Shown: piece by piece, positions 6,628 through 15,128 of the stretch
How positions within the stretch are numbered: position 1 is the stretch's first letter
How the letters are laid out: each line of letters starts with the position of its first letter
Assembly: GCA_022790905.1 (NCBI GenBank)
Contig: JAAVYC010000227.1
Coordinates: 1 to 20,372 of the forward strand
Reading direction: 5' to 3'
From: Lachnospiraceae bacterium
GTDB taxonomy: Bacteria > Bacillota > Clostridia > Lachnospirales > Lachnospiraceae
DNA length: 20,372 bases
Translations under genes and position numbers: made by a program
The notes under the pieces: model-generated
What the model saw: only the letters and a program-made list of their open reading frames with translations
The model's database searches: none
What the model was told of the DNA's origin: nothing

Positions 6628-7935
6628 CTATTCCAAAATCTGGGAGGAATACGCCTCTAATCTCACCTCGTAATCTTTATCTCTAAAACGAAATTGCAAT
6701 GTTTCCTCGTGATCTGCCAGATTCAAAGTAATAATTTTATACTCACCTTCCAATATTCTGGCAAAAGCCAGCTGTTCATTGCGTACAAGGACGTCCTCAT
6801 ATCCTCCATATTTCACTGCTTCAGAACCGCTTCTAATCTCCGCTAATTTTTTCAGATGTGTAATCAACTCCTGTGCCGTTCCCTCCATCTCTTTTAAATC
6901 CAACTTCGGTCTCAAAGGAAGATCTGCATCCATTCCCTGTCCTTTTTCGCCCTCAATTCCCCACTCACTTCCATAATAAATAGATGGGATTCCCGGCATA
7001 AAATACAACAGCGTATAGGCATTTCGGATATTTTCTTTTTTTCTGAGCAGACTGCCAATACGGTTTACATCGTGATTATCTAAGAAATTATAGAGACTCA
7101 TCCCCTCATAGAGGCCTCCTTGACCAAACTGCCTTTTTAGGGAATGTGCAATCTCAAAATAATTTTTATCGTTATGGCTGGAATAAATACCTTTCCAACA
7201 CTCATAGTTTGTCACAGAATCCAGCATCTCATCGTTTGCCCACATGCGGTAATCTCCATGTATGATCTCTCCCATCAGCCAGAAATCTTCTCTCTTTTCC
7301 TTTGTAAAACTGCGCAGTTTTTTGAAAAATTCCTTGTCCACACAGTCCGCCGCATCTAGGCGCAGGCCATCAATGCCAAACTCGTCCATCCACATGCCCA
7401 CCGCATTTAAAAGATACTCACATACGGCCGGATTTTGCAAGTTTAATTTGACAAGTTCTGCTGCTCCATGCCAGGTCTCGTAGGCAAACGGATCTCCGAG
7501 AGGACTGCTCCACGAAAAGTTCAGATTACAAAACCAATCTTTATATTCGGAATGTTCCAGATTTTTCTGTAAATCTAAAAAGGCAAAAAAACCTCTTCCC
7601 ACATGATTAAATACTCCATCCAGGACAACTCTGATTTCATTCTCGTGAAGTTCTGCGATCACTCGTTTTAGATCCTCATTGGTTCCTAGTCTGCTATCTG
7701 TCAAACAGTAATCCGATGTGTCATATCCATGAGAAACAGATTCAAATACCGGTCCAAAATAGACTGCATTCACACCTATTTCTTTCAGATGTGGAATCCA
7801 TTCCAATACGTCTAAAATACGATTTCCTGCCGTTTTCTCTCCCTCATTGTATCTCGGTGCACCAGTAAATCCCAGTGGATAAATATGATAAAAAATAGAT
7901 TCATTGACCCAATTTTTTTCTGACTTTTTATTCAT
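6628..7935 (-). CDS. Alpha-amylase family (GH13) glycoside hydrolase, cytoplasmic
   Basis: The 435-aa protein has the four GH13 motifs in order: DGVFNH (Asp106-His111), GLRLDAADC with nucleophile Asp194, MGEIIHG with acid/base Glu223, and FLDNHDVNR with Asp289. The N-terminus starts directly with WVNESIFYHIYPLGF, the first strand of the barrel. It has no signal peptide and none of the extra N-terminal CBM34-type domain seen in cyclomaltodextrinases or neopullulanases (about 580 aa). It therefore probably acts inside the cell on imported maltodextrins or related alpha-glucosides. The exact specificity (maltogenic hydrolase or transglycosylase) cannot be read from motifs. GAGGAA precedes the start codon. 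It is a single gene: no sugar transporter or LacI regulator lies alongside, so substrate import must come from elsewhere. Confidence 0.92.
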   Translation of the reverse strand: MNKKSEKNWVNESIFYHIYPLGFTGAPRYNEGEKTAGNRILDVLEWIPHLKEIGVNAVYFGPVFESVSHGYDTSDYCLTDSRLGTNEDLKRVIAELHENEIRVVLDGVFNHVGRGFFAFLDLQKNLEHSEYKDWFCNLNFSWSSPLGDPFAYETWHGAAELVKLNLQNPAVCEYLLNAVGMWMDEFGIDGLRLDAADCVDKEFFKKLRSFTKEKREDFWLMGEIIHGDYRMWANDEMLDSVTNYECWKGIYSSHNDKNYFEIAHSLKRQFGQGGLYEGMSLYNFLDNHDVNRIGSLLRKKENIRNAYTLLYFMPGIPSIYYGSEWGIEGEKGQGMDADLPLRPKLDLKEMEGTAQELITHLKKLAEIRSGSEAVKYGGYEDVLVRNEQLAFARILEGEYKIITLNLADHEETLQFRFRDKDYEVRLEAYSSQILE

Positions 7936-8029
7936 TTTTGTTCCTCGGCTTTCTTTTTCTATCTATTTGTCAGAGCCTACTGCCTCTTGAACATAAATAT
8001 TTTCGCAGAATCGCTCCAACTTCTAACAT

Positions 8030-8038
8030 ATTGTAGCA
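8030..8038 (-). promoter_or_regulatory. Extended -10 promoter element for the GH13 gene
   Basis: Minus strand TGC-TACAAT (extended -10; hexamer at 8030-8035), about 95 bp upstream of the GH13 start codon, with no convincing -35 hexamer at 17 bp, as often seen with TGn promoters. Confidence 0.45.
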
Positions 8039-8123
8039 TTTTCCTTTCTGAAATACTATCCCAAATTCATGGAATCGTTCCCCATTTTTTGTCATATTTA
8101 TGTCATATAAACGTCCTATGAGA

Positions 8124-8130
8124 AAAGGAG
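8124..8130 (+). promoter_or_regulatory. Ribosome binding site fixing the start of the SpoIID/LysM gene
   Basis: AAAGGAG lies 8 nt before the ATG at 8139. The longer frame opening at 8100 has no such site, so translation should start at 8139. Confidence 0.85.
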
Positions 8131-8138
8131 ACAATTTT

Positions 8139-9956
8139 ATGGCTATCGGTTATCTGACCATACAAGTACAAACTGCCCAGGAAGCTCTGCCATTGAGCGG
8201 TGCATGGATCCGTATCCTAGATGATCAAGGAAACAATGTCTATGAACTGACGACAGATGAGAGCGGAGATACACAGACGATTCCTCTAGAAACATTGGAT
8301 AAAAATTTTTCACAAAACCCCTATTTTTCAGGGCTTCCCTATGTGAGTTACAATGTATTGATACAAGCCGCCGGATTTAACTCTCTTTATGTTTCGGATA
8401 TCCCTATTTTCGACGGTGAGACGGCTTACCTGCCAATTTCTCTCATTCCGATGCAAGAGACACAGCGCAGCCCCATACAGGCGGAAATTTCTATCGGACA
8501 GCCAGCCGTTGCGATGCAGACGCCGCGAAATCAGGAAGGAACCGTCGCCGAACCACGTGTACTGCGCCAGGTTGTGATCCCAAATCCAATCACTGTGCAC
8601 CTTGGCTCTCCAAGTTCCTCTGCCTCTAACGTACGCGTTTCATTTCCGGACTACGTCAAAAATGTGGCAAGCAGCGAGATCTATCCAACCTGGCCTGAAG
8701 CTGCTCTAAGAGCCAACATTTATGCGATTATCACATTTGCACTCAACCGTATCTATACCGAATGGTATCGAAGCCGTGGCTATTCTTTTGATATCACCAA
8801 CAGTACTGCCTATGACCAGTATTTTGTGTATGGTCGCCCAATCTATGAGTCCATCAGCAAAATCGTAGATGAAATTTTTAATGAATATGTCCGAAGAAAG
8901 GGACAAAACGCTCCCTATTTTACTTCTTTTTGCAACGGAACTACTGCCACTTGCCAGGGGTTATCTCAATGGGGCACGGTGACATTGGCAAATCAGGGCC
9001 GCACCCCTCTACAGATTCTGCGCTCTTATTATCCAAAAGACATTGAAATTACTGAGACTAATATCATTACAAATGTCCTATCCTCTTATCCGGGAACGGC
9101 GTTAAAAGTTGGAAGCAAAGGACTCGATGTACAGACAATTCAAACTTATTTGAACAGAATAAAAAAAAATTATCCCGCTATCCCTGCTATTACGGATAAA
9201 GAAGGTGTATTCGGAAACAGTACCAAAGCGGCCGTAACCAAATTCCAGAATATTTTCAAATTGACAGCAGATGGTATTGTCGGAAAATCCACCTGGTATA
9301 AAATCTCAAGTATTTATACAGCAGTGACCAGGCTGGCAGAATTAAACAGTGAAGGTAACACGCTTGGAATTGGCACCGTCCCTCCAAATACCACATTGCG
9401 TCAAGGCTCAACGGGGCAGGATGTCATCACCCTGCAATATCTTTTGAACATGATCTCCGAGTATTACCCAAGTGTCCCTGCTCCGACACAGGACGGCATT
9501 TTTGGCAGCGGAACCTCTCAGTCCGTCATCGCTTTTCAGCAGGCGATGCGTCTGAATCCCGACGGCATTGTAGGTGCACTCACATGGCAGGCTCTCTATG
9601 ATACTTATCAAGGAATTGGAGAAAATGTTCCTTTGCCTGGTCCAGGCGGAGACAGTATAGAGTATATTGTCCGTGCAGGGGATAGTCTATGGCTGATCGC
9701 CCAGCGGTACAATACCACGGTGGACGCCATTAAAAATCTAAACGGACTTACAAACGACATGCTAAATATTGGCCAGGTTTTAAAAATTCCTACGTCCCAA
9801 GTCACGCCATATATTGAATATACAGTTCGCTCCGGTGACACTCTCTGGCAACTCGCTAGAACATATGGCACAACAGTAGACGCCATTAAAAGTCTAAATG
9901 GACTCACAAGTGATATGTTAAATATCGGGCAGGTTCTACTCATCCCTCAGCGCTAG
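8139..9956 (+). CDS. SpoIID-like domain protein with two peptidoglycan-binding and two LysM domains; probable spore-wall protein
   Basis: 605 aa from the ATG preceded by AAAGGAG. Domains in order: residues 1-100 a beta-rich region like a carboxypeptidase regulatory/transthyretin-type fold (GAWIRILDDQGN); about 177-304 a SpoIID-like domain (SSEIYPTWPEAALRAN, then CQGLSQWGTVTLANQG and ILRSYYP); about 320-390 and 418-487 two PG_binding_1 domains, each with DG(I/V)FG and DGIVG; about 507-550 and 558-604 two LysM domains. Glu180 aligns with the catalytic Glu of the SpoIID lytic transglycosylase, suggesting activity on glycan strands. There is no signal peptide or transmembrane segment, unlike true SpoIID, so it may be made in the mother cell and loaded onto the forespore cortex or coat. 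A role in cortex assembly or germination is inference. It stands alone between the GH13 and sbcDC genes. Confidence 0.85.
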   Translation: MAIGYLTIQVQTAQEALPLSGAWIRILDDQGNNVYELTTDESGDTQTIPLETLDKNFSQNPYFSGLPYVSYNVLIQAAGFNSLYVSDIPIFDGETAYLPISLIPMQETQRSPIQAEISIGQPAVAMQTPRNQEGTVAEPRVLRQVVIPNPITVHLGSPSSSASNVRVSFPDYVKNVASSEIYPTWPEAALRANIYAIITFALNRIYTEWYRSRGYSFDITNSTAYDQYFVYGRPIYESISKIVDEIFNEYVRRKGQNAPYFTSFCNGTTATCQGLSQWGTVTLANQGRTPLQILRSYYPKDIEITETNIITNVLSSYPGTALKVGSKGLDVQTIQTYLNRIKKNYPAIPAITDKEGVFGNSTKAAVTKFQNIFKLTADGIVGKSTWYKISSIYTAVTRLAELNSEGNTLGIGTVPPNTTLRQGSTGQDVITLQYLLNMISEYYPSVPAPTQDGIFGSGTSQSVIAFQQAMRLNPDGIVGALTWQALYDTYQGIGENVPLPGPGGDSIEYIVRAGDSLWLIAQRYNTTVDAIKNLNGLTNDMLNIGQVLKIPTSQVTPYIEYTVRSGDTLWQLARTYGTTVDAIKSLNGLTSDMLNIGQVLLIPQR

Positions 9957-9982
9957 CTGAAAGATCCAATCCTATATTCGTC

Positions 9983-10037
9983 GTGTCAAAAGGTTCTTTT
10001 TCATTGTAAAGCAAAGAAAATTCATACCTTTTGACAC
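9983..10037. terminator. Hairpin terminator between the SpoIID/LysM gene and sbcC
   Basis: A perfect 12-bp stem (9983-9994 with 10026-10037) encloses a 31-nt loop with its own TTCTTT/AAAGAA pairing. On the plus strand it is followed by TTTAATTTTAT, so it should end the SpoIID/LysM transcript. On the minus strand it lies 20 nt after the sbcC stop but has no T-tract there. The stem GTGTCAAAAGGT resembles the one at 6546-6603. Confidence 0.7.
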
Positions 10038-10056
10038 TTTAATTTTATCCTTCGGA

Positions 10057-13000
10057 TTAACTGATCTGCCACCTCACATAACTGCCATTCTCATCTTTTC
10101 CGACAATCAACTGATCCTCTATCTCCTGCTTTAGTTCTGTTACATGCGAGATGATACCCACCAGTTTTGAACCGCCTGCCATCTGCTTTAAGACTTTCAC
10201 CGCCTGATTCCTAGAATGTTCGTCCAGGGCTCCAAACCCTTCATCGATAAACATAATATCGAGATTGAGCGCTGCTGAATGTTCCTGTATTTGATCCGCC
10301 ATTCCAAGAGCCAATGACAATGCCGCCATAAAAGACTCTCCGCCGGAAAGCGTGCGGACTTCTCTTTCTTTTCCGGTCACCGTGGAATAAACCATCAAAT
10401 CAAGTCCCCTATTCTTTCCATCTCCGGCTCTCTCTTCCCGACACATGCGCAGTTCAAACTGTCCTGCGGACATATCCTGAAATCTGCGATTTGCTGCATA
10501 CAAGATTTTTTCCAGATGGTAGCGCTGCACATAGGTTTCAATATCCATACGGGAACCGCTCACATTACCAGACAGCGCTTTGTATAAGGCATCCAGTTTA
10601 CTGTGTTCTTGTATCATTTTTTCTCGCTCACTCAAATATGGAGCAAGCACTTTGCAGACCTCTGCGTTACTTTCATAGTATCGTTTGTACTGTTCCAAAT
10701 ACTCTCTTTCCTCCTGGAGTCTCTCCTCTGCCTCGTTCATCTCCTGTTTTGCGATTTCTATGTCCGGTCTTGGACGTGCGCCAATGGCTTCTTTCGCCGT
10801 CCTCTTCCGATCCTCAGCAGTAGCTTTTTTTACCCCATGCTTTTTGACTCTTTCCCGTAGCTCGTCCTCCTTTTGCCTGTCATATTTCTCGGTGAACTCC
10901 TTCCATTCCGACTCTGCCAGATTTTTTTGGCTCATAAGCTGTTCATATTCGTTTTTCGTTTGAAAACATTTTTCCCTCTGGTTTGGAAGTTCCTGCGAAT
11001 ATTTCAAAATCAATGCTTGACATTGCTCTTTTTCTTCTTTTGCTTTTGCGGCGGATATTGCGATTTCCTGATAACTCTTATCCTTTTGACCTTTTCTCTC
11101 TTCTGCTTCCTGCAGTGCTATATCTGCGTCTTTTTCTGTCGCATATTCTCCGGAATTTTTCAGACTAGTAAGTGTTGCTGTTTCTCTCTCCAATATTTTC
11201 TCTGCATTCGTTGCTTCTTCTCTCGCCGTCTCTACCCCCTCTCTCAATTGTTGCTTTTTTCCATTGATACTATCTAAAGAATCTTGAATTTCTTTTTGCT
11301 TTTTCACTTTTTGTGCAATCTGCGTGCCCTCTTTTTCGACTGTCTTTTTCCACTCTGCACTGGTCTTTTGCATCTGTCTCAAATCCAGTTCTTTTGGAAG
11401 ATTGGAAACACTTTTTTGCAGACGCGAATATAATTTTTCTAGACTATCTTTCAACCTATTTTCTTTTTCATGATAAAGCTTTCTGTCTGACTCCGATTCT
11501 GCCGCGGCTAATTCCTGCAAATCACGCAACTTCTTTACTTCTTCCGCCTGCGTATCGACAACTTCTTTTGTGAGACCTGCGTATTCCTCCCTTTGCCTGC
11601 ACGGATGCGGATGTTCTAACGAACCACACACGGGACATGGTTTTCCAGATTCCAGTTCACCCGCTAAAAATCCGGCCTGCGCATCAAAAAAAGCCCTTCG
11701 CAGTTCCTCATACTTTTGATTTTCTCTCTGATATTTCTCGCTGGAAACCTGGTATTTGCATTTTGACGTCTCTGCTTTTTCCCGCTGATTTCTCACATCT
11801 GATTCCAGTTCCACAGCTTCTTTCGAAGCTTCTACAAAACTAGACGCCTCGCTATTTTTTATCTCCCACTGGGCATAATCTTTTTCGACATCTTTCAATT
11901 CTTCCCATTGTGTTTTCCAGACTGTCTCCCGCTTTTCTAATTCCTCTAATTTGCTCTGTTTTGCATTGAAAGTATTCCTGGTTTTCTCAAATATTTCCTG
12001 CCTGGCAGCAACTTCCCGTTCCCTCTTTCTTACTTCTGCAAAGAGTTCTTTCGCCTTTGACACTTTCCCCGATATCGTTCCAAATAATTTAAGCTCTTCT
12101 TCTAATGACCTTCTTGCTTCTACTTCTTTTATGGTCTCATTTTCTACAGTTTTTTCGAAATCTGGCAATGCATCCTGTTGCTTTTTTAAGGATATCTTTG
12201 TATAGCATACTGCCTCTGTGGCCTCCCGATATCTCTCATAAACCGCCTTTGTTTCATATGCATCGCGCAATTTTTTTATCAAAATCTCTGCTTTTTCCAT
12301 CTCTGCTTCTTGCTTCTGACATTCAGCGAGTTCTGCATTGGCACTCTCTAATTGCTCAAAAAATTTCAATATGTCCTCTGCATTTTTATACAGGTCACGT
12401 TTTTCATCCCGCATCTTGTCTGCTTTTTCGTATCTTTTTTCTGCGCTCTGTTTCTCTTTTTCTAACTGCTCGCACAGTTGCCCCAACTCATCAAAAAAAT
12501 CCCGGATTATAGCAACCTCTCCGTCCTCAATTCGCTTTTTTAGTTCCGATAATTTTTCCCTGTCCTTATATTCCTCAGGAATCACAACACGAGACGTCTC
12601 CATCTGACACGCCGTTTTGATTTTATTTATCTCGTCCTCTTTTTCTTTCTTGCGCTGTCCCAACTCCTCCACAATATTTTGAAACAATTCTGTGTGAAAT
12701 AACTTACGAAAAATCTTCCTTTTGTCATCCGATTTTGCTCGCAGCAACTCCATGAACTCGCCCTGCGCGATCATGGCGATCTGCATAAACTGATTCTTTG
12801 TCAATCCGACGATTTCTCTTAATTTTTCATCCGTCTCTTTTTGTGGATATTCGCTTCCATCCGGCATAATCAGGGATACTGAACTACTCTCGTCTTTCAC
12901 GCCTTTTCCTCGTTTCAACGGTCTTTGATGTTTTGGGATACGCCGAACAATATAGGTGCCAAAATTCTCTGAAAACGTCAATTCAACACATGGCTCCGTC

Positions 13001-13224
13001 CCCAAATCCGCAAACTGGCTTTGCAGCTCTACGCCGTTTTTCTTATTCGTACTGGAACTCGCTTCTCCATAAATTGCAAAAACAATCGCATCGAAAACCG
13101 TCGATTTTCCGGCCCCTGTATCTCCCGTGATCAAAAAAAGATTCTGATTTGGCTTTTCAAAGTCGATGGTAGTCTTTTTTCCATAGGAGCCAAATGCCTG
13201 CATCGTCAATTTTAAAGGCTTCAT
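10057..13224 (-). CDS. sbcC: Exonuclease subunit SbcC (SMC-like ATPase)
   Basis: 1055 aa, close to the usual size. With SbcD it forms the Mre11/Rad50-like complex that trims hairpins and blocked double-strand ends. Walker A is GDTGAGKST (residues 34-42). Two long coiled-coil arms (roughly 180-515 and 545-860) flank a zinc hook CPVC (Cys530, Cys533) that dimerises SbcC through Zn. The ABC signature RTLSGGESF and Walker B IMFIDEG (Asp994-Glu995) are near the C-terminus, followed by ALDEHS. All key residues are present. Its ATG overlaps the sbcD stop (ATGA), so translation is coupled. Plus-strand open frames across this gene come from the biased coiled-coil codons and are not genes. No terminator other than the hairpin at 9983-10037 is evident. 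Confidence 0.97.
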   Translation of the reverse strand: MKPLKLTMQAFGSYGKKTTIDFEKPNQNLFLITGDTGAGKSTVFDAIVFAIYGEASSSTNKKNGVELQSQFADLGTEPCVELTFSENFGTYIVRRIPKHQRPLKRGKGVKDESSSVSLIMPDGSEYPQKETDEKLREIVGLTKNQFMQIAMIAQGEFMELLRAKSDDKRKIFRKLFHTELFQNIVEELGQRKKEKEDEINKIKTACQMETSRVVIPEEYKDREKLSELKKRIEDGEVAIIRDFFDELGQLCEQLEKEKQSAEKRYEKADKMRDEKRDLYKNAEDILKFFEQLESANAELAECQKQEAEMEKAEILIKKLRDAYETKAVYERYREATEAVCYTKISLKKQQDALPDFEKTVENETIKEVEARRSLEEELKLFGTISGKVSKAKELFAEVRKREREVAARQEIFEKTRNTFNAKQSKLEELEKRETVWKTQWEELKDVEKDYAQWEIKNSEASSFVEASKEAVELESDVRNQREKAETSKCKYQVSSEKYQRENQKYEELRRAFFDAQAGFLAGELESGKPCPVCGSLEHPHPCRQREEYAGLTKEVVDTQAEEVKKLRDLQELAAAESESDRKLYHEKENRLKDSLEKLYSRLQKSVSNLPKELDLRQMQKTSAEWKKTVEKEGTQIAQKVKKQKEIQDSLDSINGKKQQLREGVETAREEATNAEKILERETATLTSLKNSGEYATEKDADIALQEAEERKGQKDKSYQEIAISAAKAKEEKEQCQALILKYSQELPNQREKCFQTKNEYEQLMSQKNLAESEWKEFTEKYDRQKEDELRERVKKHGVKKATAEDRKRTAKEAIGARPRPDIEIAKQEMNEAEERLQEEREYLEQYKRYYESNAEVCKVLAPYLSEREKMIQEHSKLDALYKALSGNVSGSRMDIETYVQRYHLEKILYAANRRFQDMSAGQFELRMCREERAGDGKNRGLDLMVYSTVTGKEREVRTLSGGESFMAALSLALGMADQIQEHSAALNLDIMFIDEGFGALDEHSRNQAVKVLKQMAGGSKLVGIISHVTELKQEIEDQLIVGKDENGSYVRWQIS

Positions 13225-14378
13225 TTTCCTTCTCCCCTCTGTACTTTATTAATGATATCGCGCAAGATTTCTTTTTGATTACCATCTGGTTCTTTTAAAA
13301 AAGCACAGCATAACTCAAACGGGTCTAAATCTGCCTCTGTCAAAAATTCGCTGCGATCATTCTCTTTTCTAGAAACTTTTCTGCGAATCTCTAACAAATA
13401 TGGAAATGCAATGCGGATTCGTTCCTGCATATCAATCACATCCAGATCCGTTTGATCAGTAAGAATCACTGTCACATAATCGTTACATGCTTTTTTTAGA
13501 ACCTCTTCCAGGCTCCCTTTGATGATACGTACCTGCCGCCTCGGTTTCAACGGCAGCACAGTCGTTTTTATTCCCGCACTTTTCTCTCCAATTTCGACCA
13601 TAACGATCCCTTTTTGTTGTCCTGACTCGCTGACAGAACATGCCAAAGGAGTCCCGCAATAACGAAACTGTTCTTTTCCGACTTTCATCGGTTTATGAAT
13701 ATGGCCAAGAGCCGCGTAATCAAATTCTTCTAAGACGTCCGCAGACACCACATCAATATTTCCAACGGTTTTTATCTCCGAATCCATTCGATCCACTTCC
13801 TCCACTTTTTCCCCTATTGGCAAATAGAACTGATGACTGACGAAAACATTTCGTTCTTCTCTACAGATTGTCTCCCTTTTTAGCAACCCGCGTATCGTGT
13901 CATGATAGGATAGATTGTTTCCATTCTCATAGACACCCACAATTGATTTCACCATGGAAGGCCTCACAAATGGGAGCAAATAAAAATTGACATTTCCATA
14001 TCTATCCTGTAAGGTCACTTTCTCAATATACTCCTCCTCATTTTGCGGGGGTATACCAACCATGTACAAATTCTGCTTAGACAATATACTCCGAAAGCAA
14101 TTCACACGCGGCGCACTGTCATGATTCCCACTGATCATCATGAGAACTGCGCTCGGAAGTGACTCTGTCAAATGCGCGATAAACCGATCAAATATTCCGA
14201 CTGCTTCCGCAGAGGGAATTGCTTTATCATAGATATCGCCCGCAATCACAATCGCCTGTGGCTGCTCTTTTTTCGCGATCTCAACAATCTGTTTTAATAT
14301 ATATATCTGATCTTCACCAAGATCTCGATTCATCAATTTCAATCCAATATGTAAATCTGATAAATGAAAAAATTTCAC
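13221..14378 (-). CDS. sbcD: Exonuclease subunit SbcD (Mre11-like metallophosphoesterase), GTG start
   Basis: 385 aa. This is the nuclease subunit of SbcCD, a Mn-dependent 3'-5' exonuclease and hairpin endonuclease. The five phosphoesterase motifs are intact: SDLHIG (Asp8, His10), AGDIYD, SGNHDS, VSHQFY and ALGHIHKP. The C-terminal part (from about residue 260) is the SbcC-binding region. The start codon is GTG at 14376-14378, supported by AGGAGG six nucleotides ahead; no ATG is better placed. It overlaps sbcC by four bases and reads divergently from plsY across about 140 bp. A TATGATAGAAT-like -10 (about 14420-14430) may be its promoter, but the -35 is poor. Confidence 0.96.
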   Translation of the reverse strand: MKFFHLSDLHIGLKLMNRDLGEDQIYILKQIVEIAKKEQPQAIVIAGDIYDKAIPSAEAVGIFDRFIAHLTESLPSAVLMMISGNHDSAPRVNCFRSILSKQNLYMVGIPPQNEEEYIEKVTLQDRYGNVNFYLLPFVRPSMVKSIVGVYENGNNLSYHDTIRGLLKRETICREERNVFVSHQFYLPIGEKVEEVDRMDSEIKTVGNIDVVSADVLEEFDYAALGHIHKPMKVGKEQFRYCGTPLACSVSESGQQKGIVMVEIGEKSAGIKTTVLPLKPRRQVRIIKGSLEEVLKKACNDYVTVILTDQTDLDVIDMQERIRIAFPYLLEIRRKVSRKENDRSEFLTEADLDPFELCCAFLKEPDGNQKEILRDIINKVQRGEGK

Positions 14379-14384
14379 TATTTT

Positions 14385-14390
14385 CCTCCT
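14385..14390 (-). promoter_or_regulatory. Shine-Dalgarno site that supports the GTG start of sbcD
   Basis: Perfect AGGAGG on the minus strand with a 6-nt gap to GTG at 14376-14378. Confidence 0.85.
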
Positions 14391-14452
14391 CTATGCAAAA
14401 AATTTATTTATATTGCCATTCTATCATATAAGAACGCCTATTAATAAAAAGA

Positions 14453-14481
14453 TTGAAACACTTAGGAAAGAAAGATATAAT
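14453..14481 (+). promoter_or_regulatory. Sigma-A promoter for the plsY-glycosyltransferase operon
   Basis: TTGAAA (14453-14458), 17-bp spacer, TATAAT (14476-14481). Expected transcription start is near 14488, about 29 nt ahead of the preferred plsY start. Confidence 0.8.
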
Positions 14482-14516
14482 GAAAAACAATAAATTTTTG
14501 AATGGATGGTGATAGA

Positions 14517-15128
14517 ATGTTTAGAATTTGTATGTTTACAATATTGGGATATTTATCGGGAAGTGTCTTATACGCCCGCCTCTGGGGTCATGTTCTATGC
14601 CAAAAAGATATTGCAGATTACAGCGCAGATAAAAATCCGGGAACTGCTAACGCATTTCTCTATGGTAATTTTGTATGCGGGTTACTAACTTTACTCTGCG
14701 ATTTGTTAAAGGGATTTCTTCCCGTCCGTCTCTTTTTTGGCGAAACACTCCTTCAGGAAGCACGGCAGGCATTTGTGCTGGCAGCTCCGGTCATCGGTCA
14801 TACGTTCTCTCTTTTTCACGGATTTCACGGTGGGAAAGGAATTGCTGTTACATTTGGATGCCTGATAGGGCTCTATCCAGAATACCGGCCTCTGGGGCTG
14901 CTGGTATTTTTCTTTCTCTTTTTTTCGAGTATTTTGCGTATCACACCCCATTTTTATCGCACAGCCGCCGCATATCTTGGAACATTAGCTGCAATGGCTG
15001 TCTGTTTTGGAGTGAAAAGTGCACCATTTATCGGCTTCTTCCTTATTACGGCTGCTGTCTGCTTCCGCCTGCATGAGAGTGAAGAACCGAGAGAAAAAGC
15101 GGAGGTTCGATTATTATGGATGCGTTAA
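14517..15128 (+). CDS. plsY: PlsY-like acyl-phosphate:glycerol-3-phosphate acyltransferase
   Basis: 203 aa from the ATG at 14517, chosen because a GGTGA site lies 4 nt upstream and the earlier in-frame ATG at 14502 has no ribosome binding site and lies only about 14 nt from the predicted transcription start. PlsY uses acyl phosphate to acylate glycerol 3-phosphate, the first step of phospholipid synthesis, in the membrane. Visible: several hydrophobic segments, the GSVLYAR block after the first one, KNPGTANAF (the usual motif is close to GNPGATN), and GHTFSLFHGFHGGKG with the conserved HGGKG-type phosphate-binding loop. The altered PGTAN order suggests a divergent paralogue rather than the main housekeeping copy; this is inference. 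Its end overlaps the glycosyltransferase gene by 13 bp. Confidence 0.85.
   Translation: MFRICMFTILGYLSGSVLYARLWGHVLCQKDIADYSADKNPGTANAFLYGNFVCGLLTLLCDLLKGFLPVRLFFGETLLQEARQAFVLAAPVIGHTFSLFHGFHGGKGIAVTFGCLIGLYPEYRPLGLLVFFFLFFSSILRITPHFYRTAAAYLGTLAAMAVCFGVKSAPFIGFFLITAAVCFRLHESEEPREKAEVRLLWMR

Noticed and set aside
8100..8138. Longer N-terminus for the SpoIID/LysM protein
   Set aside because: The only good ribosome binding site is inside this extension, directly ahead of the ATG at 8139.
10491..13215. Many plus-strand frames opposite sbcC and sbcD
   Set aside because: Shadows produced by Glu/Lys-rich coiled-coil codons; sbcC has every diagnostic motif on the minus strand.
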